From assembly GCF_027922145.1 (NCBI RefSeq), contig NZ_BSFC01000030.1, forward strand, positions 310,001-374,000: a DNA stretch of 64,000 nt. The letters run 5' to 3'. A program made the position numbers and the translations under genes. The stretch is from Novosphingobium resinovorum (GTDB lineage: Bacteria > Pseudomonadota > Alphaproteobacteria > Sphingomonadales > Sphingomonadaceae). Shown one piece after another: positions 7,593 through 16,167 of this stretch (positions are counted from its first letter, which is position 1; each line of letters begins with the position of its first letter). The notes under the pieces are model-generated. The model ran no database searches. It had not been told where the DNA came from and saw only the letters and a program-made list of their open reading frames with translations.

Positions 7593-8410
7593 TCCGCGCG
7601 GGATACGATATCGCTTTCACATGCGAGCAGTCCGTGCCGATGCTCGCGCATCTCAGTATCCATGCTTCGCGCAACAAGGATTTGCGCACGCCGCAGCGGC
7701 TGTTCACCACGCCGGACGTGCCGATCTATGATTACGTGGACAGTTTCGGTAACATCTGCACCCGCCTGACCATCCCGGCTGGCGGACTGACGCTGTCCTG
7801 CGGCTTCGTCATCGACGATGATTTCGAACCGGACCCGGTTGAGCCGGAAGCCTCGCAATCCGCGATCGAGGCTCTGCCTGACGACGTCATGCTCTACCTT
7901 CTGGCCAGCCGCTATTGCGAAACGGACCGCCTGAACGAGACGGCATGGGAACTGTTCGGAGGCACCGCGCCGGGGTGGCCCCTTGTCCAGGCCATCGTCG
8001 AATACGTGCATCACCACATCCGCTTCGACTACATGACGGCAAGGTCAACGAAGACTGCGCGGGACGTGTTCGAGGAGCGCGAGGGTGTCTGCCGCGATTT
8101 CGCGCATCTGGCGATCACGCTGTGTCGCTGCATGAACGTGCCCGCACGGTATTGCACCGGCTATCTCGGCGACATGGACTTGCCGACGCCGCTGGGAAAC
8201 ATGGATTTCTCCGCCTGGTTCGAGGTGTGGCTGGGGGATCGCTGGTATGTTTTCGATGCAAGGCACAACCGCCCTCGTCGTGGGCGGATACTGATGGCAC
8301 GAGGACGTGACGCGGCCGATGCGGCGTTGACGATGACCTTCGGCGCCGTCACCCTTTCCCGGTTCGATATCTATACCGACGAAGACAGGTTGGGCCTCGC
8401 TCTATCCTGA
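7586..8410 (+). CDS. Transglutaminase-like cysteine peptidase family protein
   Basis: 274 residues. An N-terminal beta-rich domain (to about residue 100) precedes a transglutaminase core with the nucleophile Cys in REGVCRDFAHLA and the Asp in FDARHN. The usual His position reads MDFSAWFEVWL, where Ser replaces His; this variant, with the extra His in DARHN, is familiar from one cytosolic subgroup of COG1305 proteins. No signal peptide. Such proteins are often encoded next to proteasome-like or circularly permuted ATP-grasp genes, but here the partners are small DUF2384-like genes. Probably an amidase or protease; substrate unknown. Confidence 0.85.
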   Translation: MLIRAGYDIAFTCEQSVPMLAHLSIHASRNKDLRTPQRLFTTPDVPIYDYVDSFGNICTRLTIPAGGLTLSCGFVIDDDFEPDPVEPEASQSAIEALPDDVMLYLLASRYCETDRLNETAWELFGGTAPGWPLVQAIVEYVHHHIRFDYMTARSTKTARDVFEEREGVCRDFAHLAITLCRCMNVPARYCTGYLGDMDLPTPLGNMDFSAWFEVWLGDRWYVFDARHNRPRRGRILMARGRDAADAALTMTFGAVTLSRFDIYTDEDRLGLALS

Positions 8411-8872
8411 TGCCGGCGCCGTTTGCTCGTGGGAGGCTTCAGGGAAAAAGCATGCCATGACGGCGGCTGTTACCCGAACGGGCCGCCGTGACACCGCGTC
8501 GATGCAACACCAGCGCGATTTTACTTCGGCAATCACTTCGCTGCCGCGCCGGATCGTCGTTTCATAGAATGCACTTTCCCGGCGCACTTGTTCCAGCACG
8601 ACATTGGCCGTCAGCCGGTCGCGCAGGAACGCCGGTTTACGATACGTGATTTCATGCTTGAGCGCGATCCATAGATAGGTGGCAACTGCGGCAGGCGATG
8701 CGACCCTCTGCCAGTGTTCGATGACGGCTTCCTGCACCCATTTCAAGTATATCGAATTATTGACGTGACCCATAAAGTCGATGTCGTCGATGCCGATCGT
8801 CACAGGATAATCGTGGGTTTGCGTGGAATCCATGGCATCATGTATCACATTACCGTGACAGTCCGGATTCAT
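8402..8872 (-). CDS. Acyl-CoA thioesterase, 4-hydroxybenzoyl-CoA thioesterase (hot-dog) family
   Basis: 156 residues (143 if the later ATG at 8833 is used). The core DIDFMGHVNNSIYLKWVQEA is the signature of YbgC/FcbC-type hot-dog thioesterases, with the catalytic Asp and the HVNN loop. Cytosolic; expected to hydrolyse acyl-CoA. Its 3' end overlaps the convergent transglutaminase gene by 9 bases. No clear ribosome site favours one start. Confidence 0.88.
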   Translation of the reverse strand: MNPDCHGNVIHDAMDSTQTHDYPVTIGIDDIDFMGHVNNSIYLKWVQEAVIEHWQRVASPAAVATYLWIALKHEITYRKPAFLRDRLTANVVLEQVRRESAFYETTIRRGSEVIAEVKSRWCCIDAVSRRPVRVTAAVMACFFPEASHEQTAPASG

Positions 8873-9060
8873 TTCCCGACTAAACCCTGATTCAGCCTAT
8901 CCATTTTTCTCGATGCGTGTACAATGATCGGGCTGAAACGTCGCCTGCGACGGATATTGGGCCGCCAAGGCTCCCCTTTGTCCTTTACTAGCCTCACGAA
9001 GCCGGGATGTGCCGCTGTTGGCGCATGCCCGTCATACTGCATTGGGCAAAGGATACCCAT

Positions 9061-9267
9061 ATGATCACCGGAACCGTAAAATTCTTCAACGCCGACAAGG
9101 GCTTCGGTTTCATCGCTCCCGAAACGGGCGGCGATGATGCCTTCGTTCACATCAGCGCTGTGGAACGTGCCGGCATGCGCACCCTGAACAAGGATCAGCG
9201 CGTGTCCTATGAACTGGAAACCGACCGCCGCGGCAAGACCTCGGCCGTCAATCTCCAGTCGGCCTGA
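9061..9267 (+). CDS. cspA: Cold-shock protein, CspA family
   Basis: A 68-residue single cold-shock domain, MITGTVKFFNADKGFGFIAP, with RNP1 (KGFGFI) and RNP2 (DAFVHIS). It binds single-stranded RNA/DNA and acts as an RNA chaperone. The start was set at the ATG that begins the domain. The 190-base upstream region is free of genes and probably holds a structured 5' leader, as in other csp genes. Confidence 0.95.
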   Translation: MITGTVKFFNADKGFGFIAPETGGDDAFVHISAVERAGMRTLNKDQRVSYELETDRRGKTSAVNLQSA

Positions 9268-9334
9268 ACAAACCGGAGCGGCGGACCTTTACGAAGGTCC
9301 GCCGATCTTGGCCACCGGACACAGGAGTGAACTG

Positions 9335-9550
9335 ATGTCGTCGCTGGCATTTTATCGCGAGCAAGCCGATCTCCAGACGATTGCGGCCGATGCCGCAAGC
9401 CTGCCTCAGGTACGTGACCGATGCCTGCGAGCAGTGTCCGCCTGGAACGAACTGGCTGATCGCGCCCAGAAAACCGAAGATGCTCGGAAAGTGAAAAATT
9501 CCCAGGCAGAAGTGATTTCTCTGGAAAGCAGTGAAATCAACTTTCAATAA
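9335..9550 (+). CDS. Small conserved sphingomonad-type protein, 71 residues
   Basis: The ATG follows ACAGGAG. The product begins MSSLAFYREQADLQTIAA and continues with VRDRCLRAVSAWNELADRA, a pattern seen in small helical proteins of unknown function in sphingomonads (alternating Arg/Ala helix, one Cys). No signal or membrane segment. It follows cspA by 67 bases and may be co-transcribed. Confidence 0.75.
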   Translation: MSSLAFYREQADLQTIAADAASLPQVRDRCLRAVSAWNELADRAQKTEDARKVKNSQAEVISLESSEINFQ

Positions 9551-9851
9551 CGGCGCAAGATTTCCGTGTGAACGGCGGGCACGACTTCACAAGAAGTACG
9601 GTGTGATCGTCTTGGTCCGGACGGTGATCGTTGCCGAAATCTGCTGCGGATTGGGAGAGCGTCCCATCGGCTGAGCCGCGTTTCGAAAGAAGCTCCTCGA
9701 TTTAAAGCTGCCAATCTCTTTTCGGTCAGTGTCGGATCTGTCGTGTGGTAAAGCCGCGCACGGGCGGTCGGTAAAGCACTGACGGATTAAAGTCCGTAAC
9801 GGGTAGAGCCCGAAAAGTCGAAGTCCGGCATGCCAAAGGCAAGTATCGGAA
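9551..9851. other. Intergenic region, 301 bases
   Basis: No gene recognised. Around 9779-9810 two short hairpins lie side by side (ACGGA/TCCGT and CGGGTAGAGCCCG). Possibly the terminators of the convergent flanking genes. Confidence 0.35.
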
Positions 9852-10247
9852 CTATCGCTGGGTCGCGACAGTCCCCCAACCGTCATACTTCACGTTGAAC
9901 TTCGCTTCGAGACGAAGCGCTGTTTCCGTCAGGGCTCGTATCGCATCCCGATCGGTGGTCTGATCGCGCTGGACATCAAGCGCCTTTTCTCCGGTGTCGA
10001 TTGTCACGCATTGGACGATGCGCCACCCAAGCGAACTTATGGCCTTTTGCAGCGCCTTGATCTCTTGCGTACTCCCGGTGAATCGTACGTCGACCGGGCG
10101 AATGATGAACGGTTTGTCACCGTTCTCGTTCAGGGATCGCAGGACATCACCATCCGCCGCCAATTCGGCTTCGACGCAGGCGGGATCAATTGACGGTAAT
10201 TGCGCGCCAACGGTCTCTGCGAAAAGAAGGATGAGCATGGGATTCAT
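9852..10247 (-). CDS. RraB-like ribonuclease E inhibitor family protein
   Basis: 131 residues. The middle, ADGDVLRSLNENGDKPFIIR followed by PVDVRFTG, and the end, KFNVKYDGWGTVA, match the RraB/DUF695-type fold, which in gammaproteobacteria binds the RNase E C-terminal region and lowers its activity. The first residues, MNPMLILLFAETVGAQLP, are hydrophobic and could be an export signal, which would argue against an RNase E role. The start was taken at the ATG before this segment; a longer frame upstream is possible. Fold assignment is moderate, function inferred. Confidence 0.6.
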   Translation of the reverse strand: MNPMLILLFAETVGAQLPSIDPACVEAELAADGDVLRSLNENGDKPFIIRPVDVRFTGSTQEIKALQKAISSLGWRIVQCVTIDTGEKALDVQRDQTTDRDAIRALTETALRLEAKFNVKYDGWGTVATQR

Positions 10248-10438
10248 GCTCAGTTGATCGCAGCCCTTTGGGGTGACCGCAAGAAGGCACTCTCCGGCCC
10301 AAGGAGACACCTTTTTCTTCTGGACTGTGCAAATCCCGTATCAACTCGCCCCGACTTCCCGGGAAGGCGCGGTGGGCCAACAAAAAGGCGGCGGCTCTTG
10401 CAAGCCGCCGCACTGATCCTCTGGAGGGACGTTGAACT

Positions 10439-11200
10439 TCAGAACTGGGTGCGCTTGGTGTAGCCGTTGTCGACCACGATGTTGGCGCCGGTCATCGCCT
10501 TGCATGCGGGCGAGACGACGAAAGCCACCGCCTTGGCGAGTTCCTCGCCGGTGGTGAACCGGCCCGAGGGCATGTTGGCGAGCGTCGCGTTGTAGAAGTC
10601 CGGCATGGCGGCCTGGATCTTGGGCCAGGGGCCGTCCTCGGTCAGCACCGGGCCGGGGGTGATGCAGTTCACGCGGATGCCTTCGCCCGCCAGCGCCTGC
10701 GCCAGTGACGAGGAATAGTTCATCACGGCGGCCTTGAGGGCGTTGTAGGGCTGAACGCCCATGAATTCCTCGACCGCGCCGGTCGAGCTGAAGCACACGA
10801 TCGCGGCGTTGTCCGACTTGGCAAGGTGCGGGCGGGCCGCCGCAATGCCGCGCCGCATCGGCAGGATGTCGGCCTGGATCACGGCTTCCCACGCGGCGTC
10901 GGTGTCTTCGCCGAGGTTGGTGGAGGTGAAGCTGATGAAGATATCGCAGCCGCCGAGCGCCTCGGCCGCCTTGTCGACGAAGGCGGGGACCGCCTCGACC
11001 TGCGTGACGTCAAGCGCCTCGCCGTAGGTCTTCACGCCTGAAGCGGCGACCTCCGACAGCACGTTGTCCACCTTGTCCTGCGAGCGGCCGCAGATGGCGA
11101 TGTCGCAGCCTTCGGCCGACAGCACATGCGCGACTACGCGGCCGATGCCGCCGTTCGCGCCCACGAGGATGGCCTTGAGGCCCTTCAGTCCGAGATCCAT
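10439..11200 (-). CDS. SDR family oxidoreductase (divergent NNAG motif)
   Basis: 253 residues. The cofactor loop is VGANGGIG rather than TGxxxGIG, and the usual NNAG is replaced by ISFTSTN. The catalytic Ser (FSSTG) and Tyr/Lys (YNALK) remain, so it is probably active. It is divergent from the next SDR over a 151-base promoter. The missing Asn of the NNAG segment, part of the usual proton relay, is notable. Role in the catabolic cluster is inferred from position. Confidence 0.88.
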   Translation of the reverse strand: MDLGLKGLKAILVGANGGIGRVVAHVLSAEGCDIAICGRSQDKVDNVLSEVAASGVKTYGEALDVTQVEAVPAFVDKAAEALGGCDIFISFTSTNLGEDTDAAWEAVIQADILPMRRGIAAARPHLAKSDNAAIVCFSSTGAVEEFMGVQPYNALKAAVMNYSSSLAQALAGEGIRVNCITPGPVLTEDGPWPKIQAAMPDFYNATLANMPSGRFTTGEELAKAVAFVVSPACKAMTGANIVVDNGYTKRTQF

Positions 11201-11351
11201 GTCTTGCGCTCCTCTGCCACGCGCGTGGTTTCTTGTCAGATGCCGTGGTGTCGCCGCTCGGGCGCGGCATGGCCACTATTTCTTTGGTCAGGAATGACCG
11301 CAGCCCCGCCGTGCTAGCGCGGGGGCCGCAACAATTCGACGGGAGAGTGTC

Positions 11352-12158
11352 ATGAAGCGCCTCGAAGGAAAGCGCGCCGTTGTCCTCGGCGCCAGCAGCC
11401 CCGACAACATGGGCCAGCATATCGCCCGGCGCCTGATGGACGAGGGCGCCAGCGTGCTCGTTTCCGGCCGCAAGCAAGACGTGCTGGCCGATTTCGCCGC
11501 GCAGCATGACTGCAAGTGGAGCGCCTGCGACCTGACCGACAAGGCCAGCGTCGATGCTCTGGCGGACAGCGCCGCGCAGCAGCTTGGCGGCATCGACATT
11601 GCGGTGAATGCCACCGGCTGGGGGCTCCTGAAGGGCTTCCTGGAAACCACGCATGACGAACTGATGGCGATGACGATGCTGCAGTATGTCGGGCCTTTCC
11701 ACTTCTACCAGGCGATGGTGGGCAAGATGGCGCGCAGCAAGGGCGGGCGCGGGGGCTCGCTGATCCAGATCAGCTCCGCGACGGCGACGATCATGCTCAA
11801 CGACCACGCCGCCTACATGGGCACCAAGGCGGGGGCCGACCACGTGATCCGCTGCGTCGCGCACGAGTTCGGGGCGGAAGGCGTGCGCGCGAATTCGATC
11901 TCGCCGGGGTTGACCGACACGCCGATGACTTCGGACGCCAAGCAGGTGCCGGGCCTGTTCGACGCCTTCCTTGCGGGCTATCCGCTCGGCCGGATCGGCA
12001 CCAGCGACGACATTGCGGCCGCCGTCGTCTGGCTTTCCAGCGACGAGTGCTTCATGACCGGCGAGAACCTGCAGGTAAATGGCGGCTTGACGCTGCGCCG
12101 CAACCCGATGAAGAGCGAAATCGACGCGGCCGTCGCAGCCGCCATGGCTGCGGGCTGA
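11352..12158 (+). CDS. SDR family oxidoreductase
   Basis: 268 residues. The loop LGASSPDNMGQHIARRL has an insertion between the glycines that resembles enoyl-ACP reductase-type SDRs. The Tyr/Lys pair is in YMGTK and the Ser in QISSAT. NAT-GWG replaces NNAG. The C-terminal tail after GGLTLRRN is long and Ala-rich. GGGAGAGTGTC precedes the ATG. The downstream inverted repeat probably ends the transcript. Confidence 0.88.
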   Translation: MKRLEGKRAVVLGASSPDNMGQHIARRLMDEGASVLVSGRKQDVLADFAAQHDCKWSACDLTDKASVDALADSAAQQLGGIDIAVNATGWGLLKGFLETTHDELMAMTMLQYVGPFHFYQAMVGKMARSKGGRGGSLIQISSATATIMLNDHAAYMGTKAGADHVIRCVAHEFGAEGVRANSISPGLTDTPMTSDAKQVPGLFDAFLAGYPLGRIGTSDDIAAAVVWLSSDECFMTGENLQVNGGLTLRRNPMKSEIDAAVAAAMAAG

Positions 12159-12234
12159 GAGTTTCCTGGGGAGGAAGGGCCGGCGGCGGTATCCAAGGAT
12201 GCCGTCGCCAGTTCCAGTTACTTTCACTCCGCAT

Positions 12235-12311
12235 CGTCATTGCGAGCGAAGCGAAGCAATCCAGGGCGACGCGAGATTGCCCTGGATTGCTTCGCTTCGC
12301 TCGCAATGACG
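12235..12311. repeat. Long palindromic intergenic repeat, copy 1
   Basis: Perfect 33-base inverted arms starting CGTCATTGCGAGCGAAGCG surround an 11-base loop. It lies between convergent genes (an SDR and an acyl-CoA ligase) and is a member of the family also present at 16531, 26336 and 31591. Likely a REP/BIME-like element that also ends transcription from both sides. Confidence 0.9.
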
Positions 12312-12322
12312 AAAGTAGAGGG

Positions 12323-13951
12323 CTACTGACCGGGCACCAGCGCCTTCACATCCGCGCGCAGCAGGTCCTTGCGCACTTTGCCGGAAGCCGTGCGCGGGAA
12401 ATCCTCGCGGAATTCGAACCTCTCGGGAATCTTCTGCTTCGCCAGCCCGCTGTCGGCGATGTGTGCGGCGAGCGCTTGCGGGCTCGGTGCCTCGCCATCG
12501 GCGATGACGTAGGCGCAGACACCTTCGCCCAGCCGTTCGTGCGGCATGGCGACGACGGCCGCCTCGCGCACGGCGGGATGGGCGTGCAGCACGTCCTCGA
12601 TCTCCTTGGCCGAGATGTTCTCGCCGCCGCGGATGATGAGGTCCTTCTTGCGGCCGGTGATGGTGATCGCGCCGTCCTCCGTCCGCACGCCGAGGTCGCC
12701 GGTGCGGAAGAAGCCGTCCGTGGTGATCGCCTCGCGGGTCTGCGCCTCGTCGGCGTAGCCCAGCATCATGCCGGGGCCGCGCGCGAGGATTTCGCCTTCC
12801 CGGCCGTCGGGCAGGTCGCGGTCCTCGTGATCGACGATGCGCACTTCGTAATCGACCACGGCGCCGTCGGTCGTCGCGGCCAGTGCCTCGACGTTGGGCC
12901 AGCCGAACGTCACCAGCGGCACTTCGGAGGCGCCGAAGACGCGGAAGGCGCGGCAGTGGTCAAACGCGGCATTGGCGGCGGGGATCAGGTCCGCCGGAAC
13001 CGCCGCGCCGCCGCAGGCGAAGAAGCGGAAGCTGGGCAGGCGATTGCCGCTCGCACGCGCGGCGGCCGCCAGCTCGACGAGAAACGGCGTGGCGGCGACG
13101 GTGCCGACCGCCTGATGCCGGTCGATCAGGGCGAGTGCCTGCTCCGCGTTCCAGCTTTCCATCAGCACCGTGCGGATTCCGCAGATGAACGGCGCCTCCA
13201 GCCCGTTGGCATAGCCCGAGACATGCGTGACGGGGGAGGGCATCAGCGTCGCCTCGCCTTCGGTCAGGCCCCAGTAGTGCCCGCTCTCGCGCAGGATGCG
13301 GGCGATCGAGACGTGGCTGTGCAGCACGCCCTTCGGCCGCCCCGTGGTGCCCGAGGTATAGAGCACCATCTTCACGCCCAGCGGATCGACTTTCGGCCGC
13401 GCGAAGGGGAGGGCGCGCCCTTCCTCGATCAGCGCTGTGTAATCGTCCGAACCTTCGCCGCGCACGGTGAAGACATGAGCCAGGTCCGGCAGCACGCCTG
13501 CGAGTCGCCGCGCCATCGCCGCGTAGTCGAACTTGCGGAACGAAGAGGCGACGAAGAACGCCCGCGCGCCGCAGTCCGCCAGCATCAGCGAGACTTCATG
13601 GTCGCGGTAGATCGGCACGATCGGGTTGACGACGAGGCCCGACATCGCGGCGGCCAGGTTGATCACCATCGCCTCGCGCCAGTTGGGCACCTGGAAGGCG
13701 ATGACGTCTCCCGGCCGCAGGCCGCGCGCATGCATCGCGGCGCTCAGCGCCTCGGCATCGGCTACGGCCTGCGCGCGGGTGACGGTCACGTCGCCTTCGA
13801 TCAGGCACACGAAGCCGGGGTCGGCCTCGGCCAGCGCGCTCGCCTGCTCGGCGATCGTGCGTTCGTCCCACAAGTCCGTTCCGGCGTAAGCAGCCAGATG
13901 CGGCGGTGGGGTTTCAAGCCATGCCCACGGGGGGCTCTTCCTCTCCATCAT
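12323..13951 (-). CDS. AMP-dependent acyl-CoA synthetase/ligase
   Basis: 542 residues of the ANL superfamily: the P-loop LYTSGTTGRPKGV near residue 195, FRTGDLG near 410, the hinge/A8 motif ITGRKKDLIIRGGENIS and the catalytic Lys in PRTASGKVRKDLL near the end. It activates a carboxylic acid to the acyl-CoA through an acyl-adenylate. It resembles cyclohexanecarboxylate- or medium-chain acid-CoA ligases. Being divergent from a Rieske oxygenase suggests it feeds an alicyclic or aromatic acid into CoA-dependent breakdown. Confidence 0.93.
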   Translation of the reverse strand: MMERKSPPWAWLETPPPHLAAYAGTDLWDERTIAEQASALAEADPGFVCLIEGDVTVTRAQAVADAEALSAAMHARGLRPGDVIAFQVPNWREAMVINLAAAMSGLVVNPIVPIYRDHEVSLMLADCGARAFFVASSFRKFDYAAMARRLAGVLPDLAHVFTVRGEGSDDYTALIEEGRALPFARPKVDPLGVKMVLYTSGTTGRPKGVLHSHVSIARILRESGHYWGLTEGEATLMPSPVTHVSGYANGLEAPFICGIRTVLMESWNAEQALALIDRHQAVGTVAATPFLVELAAAARASGNRLPSFRFFACGGAAVPADLIPAANAAFDHCRAFRVFGASEVPLVTFGWPNVEALAATTDGAVVDYEVRIVDHEDRDLPDGREGEILARGPGMMLGYADEAQTREAITTDGFFRTGDLGVRTEDGAITITGRKKDLIIRGGENISAKEIEDVLHAHPAVREAAVVAMPHERLGEGVCAYVIADGEAPSPQALAAHIADSGLAKQKIPERFEFREDFPRTASGKVRKDLLRADVKALVPGQ

Positions 13952-13960
13952 GATCCCCTG

Positions 13961-13980
13961 AGTGCCGCACTGTGCGCCCC
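13961..13980. promoter_or_regulatory. Direct repeats with 10-base phasing in divergent promoter
   Basis: GTGCCGC at 13962 and GTGCGCC at 13972 repeat every 10 bases between the ligase and the Rieske gene. A similar phased GTGC pattern appears near 18395 and 20091. Candidate regulator-binding site. Confidence 0.3.
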
Positions 13981-14061
13981 CCTGTCGCCTATCACCTTGC
14001 GCAGCTTGTGGCGACCGGGCGGCTCGCGCAGGATCGACGTATAAATTACCGGGAGAAGACC

Positions 14062-15240
14062 GTGGAACGCGTAAAGCGCATTGGTGACGTGGCCGAGATC
14101 ATGCTCGACTACGTGGCGAACAAGAAGACCTTCCAGACGGCGCGGCCGCTGCGCGTGCCCACCGGCAGCTATACCGACAAGGACCAGTTCAAGGCCGAGC
14201 TGGAGCTGGTCTTCAAGCGCGTGCCGCTGATGCTGGCCTTCACCGCCGAACTGCCGAATCCTGGCGACTACAAGGCGATGGACGCGGTCGGTTCGCCCGT
14301 GCTCATCAACCGCGACAAGCAGGGCAAGGTCCGCGCCTTCCTCAACGTCTGCTCGCATCGCGGCGCCCCGGTCGCGCCGGACGGCAAGGGCAACTGCTCG
14401 CGCTTCACCTGCAAGTACCACTCTTGGACCTATGGCGCCGACGGCAAGCTGATCGGCATCTCCGAGCCGGGCACCTTCGGCGAGGTGGACAAGGGCGCGA
14501 TGGGCCTGCGCGAACTGCCGTGCGAGGAACGCGGCGGTATGATCTTCGTGTGCCTGACGCCCAACGCGCCGATGGACCTCGATCACTATTTCAAGGACTT
14601 CCTCGAGGATTTCGACGCGCTCGACTTCGCGAACTGGACGTACCTCGGCAATCGCACGATCCACGGCGCCAACTGGAAGATCGCCTTCGACGGATACCTA
14701 GAGGGCTACCACTTCAAGTCGCTCCACCCCGAGACGATTTTCCCGCGCACGCCGTCGAACTGCACGCATTACGAGGGCTTCGGGCCGAACATCCGCATCG
14801 GCTTCCCGCAGCATTCGATCGCCGAGCAGCTCAAGGACGTGCCGCGCGAGGAATGGGGCAACCGCGAGAACTACGGCTACGATTTCGTGCGCATCTTCTT
14901 CCCCAACGTCTCGATCTTCATCGCGCCGGAGATCACGCAAGTCGCGCAGCTGTTCCCCGGACCGACGCCCGCCGAGAACCGCACGGTGCTGAACTACCTG
15001 CGCCGCAATCCGGTCAAGGACGAGGCGGACCGCGAGGCCGTGGAAGGCGCGATGAACTTCTTCCGCGATGTCACGTATGAGGAAGACTACGTGATCGGCC
15101 TCGAGATCCAGAAGGGCCTCGAATCGGGCGCGCATGACGACCTGACGTTCGGCAAGAACGAACGCGGGAACCAGTACTTCCATGAGTGGCTGAACTGGTA
15201 TCTGGCGGATGATGCCTCCTTGCCCGAACCGGTGATGTAG
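14062..15240 (+). CDS. Rieske non-heme iron oxygenase, alpha subunit
   Basis: 392 residues. The Rieske centre is CSHRGAP near residue 97 with CKYHSW about 18 residues on (two Cys, two His). The mononuclear iron site is in FDGYLEGYHFKSLH near residue 215. The GTG start at 14062 is preceded by GGGAG and opens at VERVKRIGDVAEIM; the frame extends upstream but without homology. Oxygenates a ring substrate using electrons from a reductase. No ferredoxin, reductase or beta subunit gene is adjacent. Confidence 0.93.
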   Translation: MERVKRIGDVAEIMLDYVANKKTFQTARPLRVPTGSYTDKDQFKAELELVFKRVPLMLAFTAELPNPGDYKAMDAVGSPVLINRDKQGKVRAFLNVCSHRGAPVAPDGKGNCSRFTCKYHSWTYGADGKLIGISEPGTFGEVDKGAMGLRELPCEERGGMIFVCLTPNAPMDLDHYFKDFLEDFDALDFANWTYLGNRTIHGANWKIAFDGYLEGYHFKSLHPETIFPRTPSNCTHYEGFGPNIRIGFPQHSIAEQLKDVPREEWGNRENYGYDFVRIFFPNVSIFIAPEITQVAQLFPGPTPAENRTVLNYLRRNPVKDEADREAVEGAMNFFRDVTYEEDYVIGLEIQKGLESGAHDDLTFGKNERGNQYFHEWLNWYLADDASLPEPVM

Positions 15241-15246
15241 GATTTG

Positions 15247-15362
15247 CCCACCCCTGTCCCCTCCCGCGAGCGGGAGGGGGATGACAGACCTGCGCCTTGC
15301 CCTCCCGCTCGCGGGAGGGCCGGGAGGCTTGAGAGCGCAGCGAACTAGCCGGACGGGGTGGG
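15247..15362. repeat. Complex intergenic inverted repeat
   Basis: Outer arms CCCACCCC (15247) and GGGGTGGG (15355) enclose two inner hairpins with 9-base stems: CCCCTCCCG/CGGGAGGGG at 15258-15279 and CCCTCCCGC/GCGGGAGGG at 15300-15319. It lies between two co-directional genes. Probably a dispersed sphingomonad element able to fold into a cruciform or structured RNA. Confidence 0.75.
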
Positions 15363-15378
15363 TTTGGGAGAAAAAACA

Positions 15379-16167
15379 ATGCATAAACTATCCCTCGCCT
15401 CCGGCGTCCTGCCCGAATTCGGGGCGGTGGACGTGATCGAGGCAGGCGCCGCCGCCGGGTTCGACGCGGTCGGCCTCTGGGTCGATCCGCTGGAATGGAC
15501 CGCGCAGCATACCCGCGATGCGCGCGCAGCATTGCAGCGCACCGGCCTGCCGGTGCTCGACGTCGAGGTCGTGTGGATTCGCCCCGACACCACGCTCGAC
15601 GATCACCGCAAGGTGCTGGACGTCGGGGCGCAGCTCGGCGCGGCGAACGTGCTATGCGTATCCTCGCACGAGGAGGGCGAGACGATCGAGCGCCTCTCCG
15701 CCCTTTGCCGCCACGCCGAGGGATCGGGAATGCGGGTGGCGCTGGAATTCGGCATCTTCACCGAGGTGAAGACCCTGAGCCAGGCGCTCGGCATCCTCGA
15801 CCGGGTGGGGCATCCCTTGCGCGCGGTGCTGGTCGATCCGATCCACGTCGACCGCTCCGGCACTACGGTCGACCAGATCGCGGCCATCGATCCGGCGCTG
15901 CTGCCTTACGCCCAGTTCTGCGACGCGCGGGCCGAGCGGCCCGATCCGGCGAACTTCGACGCGGTCATCACCGATGCCATCGACCTGCGCGAACAGCCGG
16001 GCGAAGGCGCGTTGCCGCTGGCGGCGATGCTGCAGGCCCTGCCGCAAGGTATTCCGCTGTCCCTGGAACTGCGCTCGGCGGCGCTACGCGAGGCGTTCTC
16101 GCACCCGGCGCTGCGGGCGAAGGCGGTGCTGGACGGGATGCGCGAGTGGATGGGCGTGCTGGCATGA
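15379..16167 (+). CDS. Sugar phosphate isomerase/epimerase (xylose isomerase-like TIM barrel)
   Basis: 262 residues of the AP-endonuclease-2-like TIM barrel family. Metal-ligand-bearing strands are visible: VALEFGIFTE (Glu), AVLVDPIHVDRSG (Asp/His), YAQFCDARAE (Asp) and PLSLELRS (Glu). GGGAGAAAA precedes the ATG. The stop overlaps the EthD gene by four bases. In catabolic clusters such proteins act as isomerases, hydrolases or dehydratases; the exact reaction is unknown. Confidence 0.85.
   Translation: MHKLSLASGVLPEFGAVDVIEAGAAAGFDAVGLWVDPLEWTAQHTRDARAALQRTGLPVLDVEVVWIRPDTTLDDHRKVLDVGAQLGAANVLCVSSHEEGETIERLSALCRHAEGSGMRVALEFGIFTEVKTLSQALGILDRVGHPLRAVLVDPIHVDRSGTTVDQIAAIDPALLPYAQFCDARAERPDPANFDAVITDAIDLREQPGEGALPLAAMLQALPQGIPLSLELRSAALREAFSHPALRAKAVLDGMREWMGVLA

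Noticed and set aside
8045..8352. Short minus-strand frames inside the transglutaminase gene
   Set aside because: They lie wholly inside a well-supported gene and have no independent signals.
9587..9886. 99-codon minus-strand frame between the small gene and the RraB-like gene
   Set aside because: No ribosome site, no family pattern, and it overlaps the RraB-like gene.
12047..14044. 665-codon plus-strand open frame over the acyl-CoA ligase
   Set aside because: Antisense to a clear ANL-family gene and running through a palindromic repeat; no protein pattern.
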